Positions 46,680-52,981 of a DNA stretch of 52,981 nt are shown here, piece after piece; position 1 is the first letter of the stretch; every line of letters starts with the position of its first letter. The notes beneath the pieces are model-generated. The model worked only from the letters and a program-made list of their open reading frames with translations, had not been told where the DNA came from and did no database searches. The position numbers were made by a program, and so were the translations under genes. Source of the stretch: an uncultured Collinsella sp. GTDB taxonomy: Bacteria > Actinomycetota > Coriobacteriia > Coriobacteriales > Coriobacteriaceae. The stretch is taken from the NCBI GenBank assembly GCA_900550785.1, contig URTL01000002.1:1-52981 (forward strand). Reading direction: 5' to 3'.

Positions 46680-47591
46680 ATGTATGGACAGCATGTTGCA
46701 CCGCAGACCCATAACAAACGGACTGGCCTGTCTATCCGCGACGTCAAGCGTCATGCAGACGCCAGAATCGCCGCCTTCGGAGTAAGCATTCTTGTGGCAG
46801 GACTGCTTTTGCTACCCTGCGCAGCACTGGCGACAGAAATGCCCGAAACCGATGTCGCAGCACCCATTACCTGCGACGAAGCCAACGCGGAAGGCAGCCT
46901 CACAGCTACCACCGTTGTCGACCATAACTATGACCTGGAGCTCCCTCCTGCCTTTATGTTGGTCCAGAATGAGGCGTTTGTATACGATTTCCCCGACAAA
47001 CCCGAAGACTTCATCTACGGGCTTAACGACACCGTCCTTCTCTTCAAGATCGACACCGATACCGAAGGCCTTATAAAAACCGAGAACCCCAAAGAGGCCA
47101 GCGTCTCTATTGCCCTGACCATGATCGACAATCACGTTAGAGCAACCGTAGTCTTTACAGGCAGTTACGCCGACGACCAAATCCCTTACAGGCTGAACCT
47201 CAACAGCTCAGCCCACCTTGGCACACACGTTGACCGTGACTTCGACAGCGGGCAAGGGATTATGCACGAGACGCGGCACGATTACTACATCCGTTACATC
47301 TTCGACAGTGACGTGCACTTGATTGCAACCGATACGAGCGGTTCCAAACCCGATCCAAGTGTTAAGCCGATCCCAGAGGTCAAACCCGAACCGGAAACCA
47401 AGCCCGAGCCCACACCGCAGCCCAAGACAGAAAAGCCCGCGGCAAATCCCGTTTCCACCAAGGCAGTAACGGCAGCCAGGACCACCCTACCCGCTACGGG
47501 CGACAACGGCGCGATAGCAGTCGCCCTGAGTGTTGCCGGTGGCGTAGTTGCATCAGTTAGCATTTCCGCAACAAGGCGTCGCAACCGCTAG
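46680..47591 (+). CDS. Secreted LPXTG cell-wall anchored protein
   Basis: 303 aa. Long basic N-terminus and hydrophobic signal (FGVSILVAGLLLLPCAALA) suggest a Sec signal peptide ending near residue 55. A compact globular domain of unknown type follows (about 60-215). Then a Pro/Lys/Glu repeat spacer (KPEPETKPEPTPQPK), and a sorting signal LPATGD, hydrophobic helix and TRRRNR tail at the C-terminus, so sortase attaches it to peptidoglycan. The ATG follows AAGGAG with six bases between. No CNA-B or other named adhesin domain was recognised. Confidence 0.85.
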   Translation: MYGQHVAPQTHNKRTGLSIRDVKRHADARIAAFGVSILVAGLLLLPCAALATEMPETDVAAPITCDEANAEGSLTATTVVDHNYDLELPPAFMLVQNEAFVYDFPDKPEDFIYGLNDTVLLFKIDTDTEGLIKTENPKEASVSIALTMIDNHVRATVVFTGSYADDQIPYRLNLNSSAHLGTHVDRDFDSGQGIMHETRHDYYIRYIFDSDVHLIATDTSGSKPDPSVKPIPEVKPEPETKPEPTPQPKTEKPAANPVSTKAVTAARTTLPATGDNGAIAVALSVAGGVVASVSISATRRRNR

Positions 47592-48208
47592 TCAGCATTT
47601 CGTACCTCGCAGACAAAGCTCTATCCCCGCTCCGATGAGCTTTACTCACCGAGAAGATTCTTCCCCACGGAAATGAGTTTCTTTCCAACGGCCGCCTTCA
47701 CGCCATCAACGCCCCGCGAAACCGTCGAAACAGACTGTGCCGAACCGCCATCGAGCTCTACCCCATCGCAAACAGTGTCGACGGCGTCTTCTGGCAACAT
47801 TTTTGGTCGCCATAGCTCCGATTCGGCAGGGCCCAGTCTCCGCTCGATCTCGAGCAAGACTTGTAAGGAGTCCACAGTCAAGATCAACTACGGGAATCGT
47901 GGCGAGCCGATACCGCCCGCATGCCCCCTTCGGAATAGGCGCTGAGCAGCTCCTGGGCGTAGGCGAACTCGGGCCCTCGCCTCCAACCGAGCAGGCGGTT
48001 GACCGCGAGATTTCCCTGGACGTTGTGGACGAAGAGCAGAGAGGCGTCTGCCAGCCCCAGCTCCCGGGTCGCCCGGTGAAGGCGAGGAAAAAGGGCACGA
48101 AGGGAGCGAAGAGCGTTCCGTCGGAAAGTCGGAACGCTCTGTTTGCATTTTTGGGATCGTCCCAAATCCTTGCCAGCTCTGTGGCGGATGCCGAAAGCTG
48201 TAGATCGA
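47592..48208. other. Degenerate region with gene fragments
   Basis: 617 bp. Minus-strand open frames at 47642-47887 (81 codons, ending AVGKKLISVGKNLLGE) and 47884-48208 (ending SARHDSRS) look partly protein-like but are broken by frame changes. No complete domain was identified. A hairpin at 48110-48140 followed by TTTGCATTTTT on the plus strand is a terminator-like element with no obvious plus-strand gene. It marks the left edge of the MerR-controlled cluster. Confidence 0.45.
48110..48149 (+). terminator. Terminator-like hairpin
   Basis: Perfect 11-bp arms (48110-48120 and 48130-48140) with a 9-base loop, followed by a T-rich tract. No plus-strand gene clearly precedes it. Confidence 0.5.
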
Positions 48209-48685
48209 TTATCTGCAGATTGTATCAATCCATGCCTGAATATCTTTCTCAGAAGTACGGAGCATGGATTCATCGAACTGCACATCGAGGCCCGGCTTCA
48301 CGATTGCGTCTTTGCAGGCTTCCTCAAAGTCCTTCAGCGTGTGTCCCAGCCAGCCGCCATTGGTGGCAAACGGATACACGATCTTCCCGGTCAGGTCGGC
48401 CTGCTCCAGGAAACTGCGCATGGCGGGCGCAAAGGTGTACCACCAGACAGGAGAACCCAGGATGATGGTGTCGTAATCTCTCCAGCCAATGTGCAGCGGC
48501 TTCAGTTCCGGGCAATAACCCTCGGCAATCTCACGCTGCCCCTGATTGACGACTTCATCATAATCGCCATCGTAGGGAACAACCGTATCCATACGAGCAA
48601 TATCCCCGCCGATTTCCCTCTGGATCATCTCGGCGATGCGCTTCGTGTTGCCTCCGTAGGAGTAGTACAGAATCAAGGTTTTCAT
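48209..48685 (-). CDS. Flavodoxin
   Basis: 158 aa. FMN-binding loop YSYGGNTKRIAEM at the N-terminus and SPVWWYTFAPAMRSFLEQ in the second FMN loop fit the flavodoxin_4 family. Small one- or two-electron carrier. ATG at 48685 preceded by AGGAG with a ten-base gap. Last gene of a five-gene minus-strand cluster of redox proteins. Confidence 0.9.
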   Translation of the reverse strand: MKTLILYYSYGGNTKRIAEMIQREIGGDIARMDTVVPYDGDYDEVVNQGQREIAEGYCPELKPLHIGWRDYDTIILGSPVWWYTFAPAMRSFLEQADLTGKIVYPFATNGGWLGHTLKDFEEACKDAIVKPGLDVQFDESMLRTSEKDIQAWIDTICR

Positions 48686-48699
48686 TTCACGCTTTCTCC

Positions 48700-49569
48700 T
48701 CATGCAAGAGGCTTTCCACTGAACACGGGAAATGCGCTGAATTCACCATAGTTGGCGATGCGCTCCATGTTCTTGAGAGTTTCCATGTCTTCCTCGGAGA
48801 TTGCGAAATCCACGCCCGCGTTGCTTTCCATGTGGGCGGGATCTGCCGTCTTGGGAAGCGCGACGGCTCCAAGCTGAAGGACGTAGCGGATGCAGAGCTG
48901 GGCGGCAGATACGCCGTACATCTCTGCCATCTTAACGATCGCCGGATTCTTCGGCGCCTCGCCGTGGGCAATGGGAGAGTATGCCTCCACCTGGATGCCC
49001 TGCGCCTTGCAGAAGTCCACCAATGCCGAATCGGTGTTGGTGATGTGCAGGAGGATCTGATTGACCATGGGCATCACGCGGCAAGAGCTCAGGAGGTTCT
49101 CAAGGTCATCTTGCAGGAAGTTGGACACGCCGATTACCTTGACCTTGCCCGCCGCCCGCGCATCCTCCAACGCACGCCAGACCTCCTTGTTCTCCTCGAA
49201 ATAGCGCTTCTCCACACGGAACTCGCTCCACGGCTGGGGAGAGTGGATGATCATCTGGTCGAGGTAGCCGAGCCCCATCCTCTCCAGCGTCTCATCGATG
49301 GACTTCGCCGCATCCTCGTAGGTCTTCAGCTCTGCCGCGATCTTGCTGGCGACGAAAAGCTCTTCCCGGCGAACGCCGCAGGTGCGCACGCCCTCGCCGA
49401 CGCCGCGTTCGTTTCCGTAGGCCTGCGCGGTGTCGATCAGGCGATAGCCCAGCTTTACCGCCTCGCGAACGGCTTCCGCCGCCTCGGCATCGTCGATGAA
49501 CCAGGTGCCCAGTCCCAGCTTGGGAACCTGAACTCCGTTTGCCAACGAGTAGGTTTCATTCAAGATCAT
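48700..49569 (-). CDS. Aldo/keto reductase
   Basis: 289 aa, TIM-barrel AKR. Catalytic Asp-Tyr-Lys-His pattern visible as DTAQAYGNERGVG (Tyr), VASKI (Lys) and QMIIHSP (His). It reduces carbonyls with NADPH. The ATG at 49569 follows GGCGAGGAGTAGAACG. Spacing of 14 bp to flavodoxin and 4 bp from the upstream CMD gene indicates one operon. Confidence 0.92.
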   Translation of the reverse strand: MILNETYSLANGVQVPKLGLGTWFIDDAEAAEAVREAVKLGYRLIDTAQAYGNERGVGEGVRTCGVRREELFVASKIAAELKTYEDAAKSIDETLERMGLGYLDQMIIHSPQPWSEFRVEKRYFEENKEVWRALEDARAAGKVKVIGVSNFLQDDLENLLSSCRVMPMVNQILLHITNTDSALVDFCKAQGIQVEAYSPIAHGEAPKNPAIVKMAEMYGVSAAQLCIRYVLQLGAVALPKTADPAHMESNAGVDFAISEEDMETLKNMERIANYGEFSAFPVFSGKPLA

Positions 49570-49573
49570 CGTT

Positions 49574-49900
49574 CTACTCCTCGCCCCAGATATCCTTTGC
49601 CATGCGGAAAACCGCCCACGCCTTGGGCCAGCCGCAGTAGAAGGCTGCATGGGTCACGACCTCCGCGATTTCTTCTTTTGTAATACCGTTCTTCTTTGCC
49701 TCCATCAGGTGATAGCGGAAGCTCTCATCGGTAAGCCCCTGAGCCATCAGCGCGACGACGGTCACGAGGGAGCGATCGCGGAGGCTGAGCTGCCCCTCTC
49801 GGCTCCAGACCTCTCCGAAGAGCACGTCATCGTTCAGTTCCGCGAATTTCGGGGCGAATTCACCCAGGGCATCTCTGCCTGCCGTCTGTTTGACTGCCAT
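49574..49900 (-). CDS. Carboxymuconolactone decarboxylase family protein
   Basis: 108 aa, CMD-like helical protein. The segment ITKEEIAEVVTHAAFYCGWP matches the gamma-carboxymuconolactone decarboxylase group; the CxxC of AhpD-type alkylhydroperoxidases is absent, leaving a lone Cys. The ATG at 49900 follows GGGAGGAACGAAAC. Its partners (cupin and AKR) are commonly seen with this family in bacterial stress-response clusters. Confidence 0.9.
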   Translation of the reverse strand: MAVKQTAGRDALGEFAPKFAELNDDVLFGEVWSREGQLSLRDRSLVTVVALMAQGLTDESFRYHLMEAKKNGITKEEIAEVVTHAAFYCGWPKAWAVFRMAKDIWGEE

Positions 49901-49913
49901 GTTTCGTTCCTCC

Positions 49914-50345
49914 CTACAGCCTTGCGTAATCTTCATGGGATACCGGCTCGCACCACTCGTTCTCGCAATTCTCGCCGGGAACCTCCACGGCGATATGGCT
50001 GAACCAGCTGTCCTTCTTCGCTCCGTGCCAGTGCTTGACGTTGGCGGGGATCATCACAACGCTGCCCTCGTGCAGGCTGACGGCGGCCTTGCCTTCCTCC
50101 TGGTACCAGCCCTCGCCAGCCGTACAGAGTAGGAGCTGACCGCCTCCTTTGTCCGCGTGATGGATATGCCAGTTGTTGCGGCATCCCGGCTCGAAGGTCG
50201 CGTTGGCGGCGAACAGGCCACCTTCCGGATCGGTCAGCGGATTCAGGGACGAATCGCCGGTGAAGTATTGGGCATAGGCGGTGTTCGCCGTTCCCGTGCC
50301 GAATGCGTTGACCTTCTCGAACTGCTCTTTTCGTTCATACCTCAT
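49914..50345 (-). CDS. Cupin domain protein
   Basis: 143 aa, single-domain cupin. Motif 1 is WHIHHADKGGGQLLLCTAG with metal-binding His, and motif 2 lies in GSVVMIPANVKHWHGAK. Such small cupins often bind a divalent metal. The start ATG follows GCAGGAGGTTTCAATT. It ends 13 bp before the CMD start. Confidence 0.9.
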   Translation of the reverse strand: MRYERKEQFEKVNAFGTGTANTAYAQYFTGDSSLNPLTDPEGGLFAANATFEPGCRNNWHIHHADKGGGQLLLCTAGEGWYQEEGKAAVSLHEGSVVMIPANVKHWHGAKKDSWFSHIAVEVPGENCENEWCEPVSHEDYARL

Positions 50346-50367
50346 AATTGAAACCTCCTGCTTAGGA

Positions 50368-51090
50368 TTATCGATTCACGCCATAGCGCAGCCAGACAGC
50401 CCCGCCGTCCATGGCCTTCGCCTCTTTCAGCGTGAAGCCAAGGGCCTTGCTCTCCGAAATGCCTTCTGCGGCTCGGAAAACCGGCGGCGTATCCGGGCTC
50501 CCGTCTGCCGCTGCCGCCAACACGATGCTAATCTCATCGCACATCCCCGCTTGCAGGAACGACCAGTTCAGCACGCCGCCACCGCCCAGCATCAGGGTCT
50601 CGATATTGAATTCTTCTTTCAGCTTGGAAAGGGCCAGACCGTGATCCAGCTCCGTTTCTCCCGCGATGATGTACGAGATTCCCAGCTTTCTCAAAAATGC
50701 CCTGTAGGCGTTGCCGACCTGCTCTGTCAGCACCTCGACGACATGGGCGGTGGTGTCCACATAGCGCAGGGTGCTACTTTCCCACCCCAGCTTGCCGTGG
50801 GGGTCCACGGAGACATAGAACATTCCGAAGTCCGGTTGCGCGATGAAATCACCTGCCGGAACGACCGGCGCATCTTCGTCCAGGTCCGGCTTCCTGTAGA
50901 AGGTGAAGTTGTCGTCCGTTGTCACCCTGCCGGACAGCCAGCCCTGGTGATGGTAAAAGGGCTCTTTCCCAAAGGCGATGTCGTAGAACGCATCGCCCGC
51001 CGCTCTGCCCTGCGGCGTTCCCATGTAACCGCCCATGATCTTTCCGTCCAAAGCGCACATCATGTGGCAGAAAACATACAGCCTGTTCAC
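50368..51090 (-). CDS. RibD C-terminal domain/dihydrofolate-reductase-like protein
   Basis: 240 aa, RibD_C fold (HMMCALDGKI at the start; IETLMLGGGGVLNWSFL near residues 165-181). Resembles pyrimidine/flavin-related reductases but without the RibD deaminase half, so an NAD(P)H reductase of unknown substrate. The GTG start follows AAGGAGGGGAATCGAAC. First gene of the MerR-controlled minus-strand operon. Confidence 0.88.
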   Translation of the reverse strand: MNRLYVFCHMMCALDGKIMGGYMGTPQGRAAGDAFYDIAFGKEPFYHHQGWLSGRVTTDDNFTFYRKPDLDEDAPVVPAGDFIAQPDFGMFYVSVDPHGKLGWESSTLRYVDTTAHVVEVLTEQVGNAYRAFLRKLGISYIIAGETELDHGLALSKLKEEFNIETLMLGGGGVLNWSFLQAGMCDEISIVLAAAADGSPDTPPVFRAAEGISESKALGFTLKEAKAMDGGAVWLRYGVNR

Positions 51091-51129
51091 GTTCGATTCC
51101 CCTCCTTATGATTGACAAACATTCTGTTT

Positions 51130-51143
51130 GGAAGCATGCTTCC
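51130..51143. promoter_or_regulatory. Perfect palindrome in the redox operon leader
   Basis: GGAAGCATGCTTCC, a perfect 14-bp dyad in the transcribed leader just downstream of the minus-strand -10. It could be an extra operator; nothing else supports a function. Confidence 0.4.
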
Positions 51144-51159
51144 TTTGAACTTAATGTGC

Positions 51160-51190
51160 ATCCTAGAACTTGAAGTTAACTTTAAGTCAA
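51160..51190 (-). promoter_or_regulatory. MerR-type promoter with 19-bp spacer
   Basis: On the minus strand, -35 TTGACT (51185-51190) and -10 TAGGAT (51160-51165) are separated by 19 bp. The over-long spacer is the hallmark of promoters activated by MerR proteins through DNA untwisting. The spacer contains the near-palindrome ACTTGAAGTTAACTTTAAGT, the likely MerR site. It drives the RibD-like/cupin/CMD/AKR/flavodoxin operon. Confidence 0.75.
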
Positions 51191-51223
51191 GGGGATTCTG
51201 GAATAATTCGGAGGGGTTTTCAG

Positions 51224-51691
51224 ATGGTCTATACGGTGGGGGAAATGGCGAAACTGCTGGGGGTTGCGGCGTCCACCTTGCGCTACTACGACAAGGAGGG
51301 GCTGCTGCCCTTCGTGGAGCGCTCCTCCGGTGGCATTCGCATGTTCCGGGAATCGGATATCGAATGGCTGCAGGTGATCGGCTGCATGAAGAAAGCCGGG
51401 ATGTCCATCAAGGACATCCGGCAGTACATCGAGATGGCGCTGCAAGGAGACGACACCATCGATCTGCGCCTTGCCATGTTCCGGCGCCAACAAGAAGTTC
51501 TGAAACAGCAGATGGCGGAATTGCAGCACACCATGGAGATGGTGGATTACAAGTGCTGGTATTACGAAACGGCGAAGGAAGCGGGTACGGTCGATGCCCC
51601 GCAGAAGATGGAGCTTGCCGAAGTCCCGGAACGCTTTCGGAAGATTCGGCAGGAGCTGCGCACTGCGCCGGGGACTGCGGCAACGATATGA
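51224..51691 (+). CDS. MerR family transcriptional regulator
   Basis: 155 aa. N-terminal MerR HTH (residues 1-70: YTVGEMAKLLGVAASTLRYY, GLLPFVERSSGG), a dimerisation helix (about 80-120) and a short C-terminal tail with Cys in YKCWYYETAKEAG. Such small members often respond to reactive electrophiles or aldehydes, which would fit the redox genes. ATG at 51224 follows GGAGG. It is divergent from the redox operon whose promoter has the MerR-specific spacer. Confidence 0.92.
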   Translation: MVYTVGEMAKLLGVAASTLRYYDKEGLLPFVERSSGGIRMFRESDIEWLQVIGCMKKAGMSIKDIRQYIEMALQGDDTIDLRLAMFRRQQEVLKQQMAELQHTMEMVDYKCWYYETAKEAGTVDAPQKMELAEVPERFRKIRQELRTAPGTAATI

Positions 51692-52126
51692 TAAAACTGC
51701 TTAGGCAACGGCAGTCAACCGCTTGATTATCACGGTAACTTTATCGTTCAAAAAGCACTACTAACAAACGACCGCCCCGGCTATCCGCTGTTCGCGGAAG
51801 AGCAGGGGAGCTCTTGTCACCGGAGTGGAACCTTTTCAACTCGCAGGATAGCAGAATCGCCTCGCAAGCCAGAATCAGCACGGGACGGCAGCGCGCAGAA
51901 CCGCCACCCCTAGATTACCCTCACGCTGCCACTGGCAGCCCTGATTAAATATGCTAGGTATCTCGGGATAATGCTTTCGGTCGCATACGCGCAAGAGTGT
52001 CCGCTGATTGCAACCGGCTGTTCCCCTTCCTACGCCAATGCTGTGCAGACATCTTCGATATTCTTGCTCGTTATGGCAAAAATCGCGTCTCCAGGGTTTG
52101 CCTGTTTCGATTTAGCGTATTGCTCT
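51692..52126. other. Gene-poor stretch, probably eroded
   Basis: 435 bp with no gene that can be supported. A minus-strand frame carries protein-like residues (about PGDAIFAITSKNIEDV, near 52030-52100) but is cut by a stop. A small GCTGCCA/TGGCAGC hairpin lies at 51925-51939. The remnants suggest recombination between the MerR cluster and the ABC region. Confidence 0.4.
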
Positions 52127-52228
52127 TCAGATCATCGTGGTGTGCTCGTAGCCGCGCTCCACGAGGAGCCGCTCGGCAACGTCGAGAATCTTCTCGACCG
52201 TCTCCTCCGGGTACTTATTGCGTGCCAC
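52127..52228 (-). pseudogene. Truncated TetR-family regulator (N-terminal HTH only)
   Basis: 33 codons: GTG at 52228 preceded by GGAGG, then ARNKYPEETVEKILDVAERL and a few more residues ending HTTMI before TGA. This is the start of a TetR helix-turn-helix; the recognition helix and ligand domain are missing. It is divergent from the ABC ATPase gene at 52424, which an intact copy would presumably repress. The break is at about 52127. Confidence 0.7.
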
Positions 52229-52245
52229 GGGCACCTCCGTCCTTG

Positions 52246-52257
52246 TTATCGCGATAA
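52246..52257. promoter_or_regulatory. TetR-type operator palindrome
   Basis: TTATCGCGATAA is a perfect 12-bp dyad between the truncated tetR and the ABC ATPase gene. Position and symmetry suggest it was the repressor site. Confidence 0.55.
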
Positions 52258-52423
52258 ACATACCATGAGTGGCGTACGGGTCGAGAAGGGCTGGCGCCAA
52301 AAGAGCCCAACGGCCGTTACAGCTTCGTTAGAAACGCGCCCCACCATGGATGGTGAACCCGAAAGATAAGGCGCGCGGGCACGGCGACTCGGCCCGCGCG
52401 CCCGGAAGAGAAAGGACGAACCC

Positions 52424-52981
<558 letters not shown>

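Overview
The window is a stretch of bacterial chromosome, most likely from a Collinsella-like member of the Coriobacteriia. This is an inference from several things: the GC-rich coding sequence, surface proteins ending in LPATGD/LAGTGD sorting signals, abundant hybrid sensor kinases, LuxR-type regulators, and a parE-parC pair of Gram-positive style. No rRNA, tRNA, CRISPR array, insertion sequence or phage gene was found.

Layout. 0-5.2 kb: an rlmA-type rRNA methyltransferase, a MATE exporter, a LysR regulator divergent from an EamA-type transporter, and ung. 5.2-8.4 kb (minus strand): an SDR oxidoreductase, a YhhQ-type queuosine-precursor transporter with a preQ1-riboswitch-like leader, and prfC. 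8.6-10.6 kb: a GntR(YtrA)-ABC exporter operon. 10.7-13.1 kb: a ClC channel, a LOG-family nucleosidase and a K+ channel. 13.3-19.8 kb: two convergent hybrid histidine kinases, one with built-in substrate-binding domains and one coupled to a substrate-binding lipoprotein, on either side of a NimA-like flavoprotein. 19.9-24.3 kb: a MalY-type C-S lyase, trmO, an XRE/zinc-ribbon/TipAS fusion, a glutaredoxin and a dus gene. 24.3-29.9 kb: a MacB-like ABC fusion, then a membrane redox module (48-aa CxxC protein, polyferredoxin, TlpA lipoprotein) divergent from an OmpR two-component system. 31.9-37.4 kb: a LuxR regulator and a giant surface protein split by an in-frame TGA. 37.5-45.7 kb: a DUF6773/XRE pair, then two unrelated AAA ATPases flanking parE-parC. 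45.8-52.98 kb: a flavoprotein, an LPXTG protein, a degraded patch, a MerR-controlled redox cluster, a truncated TetR gene and the start of a lantibiotic-immunity-like ABC ATPase that runs off the window.

The most interesting signal is around the two ATPase genes. Each has short palindromic direct repeats just before its start codon. The repeat sequences differ (15-bp period in one, 19-bp period in the other), but in both the last copy merges with the ribosome-binding site. Both proteins appear to combine a P-loop ATPase with a winged helix, which suggests they bind their own leaders. Other notable signals are a LexA-type box before parE, the TGA-interrupted surface gene, a MerR promoter with the diagnostic 19-bp spacer, a TetR operator left beside a broken tetR, and a set of dispersed hairpins with a shared GGGAC/GTCCC core, three of which lie at gene ends.
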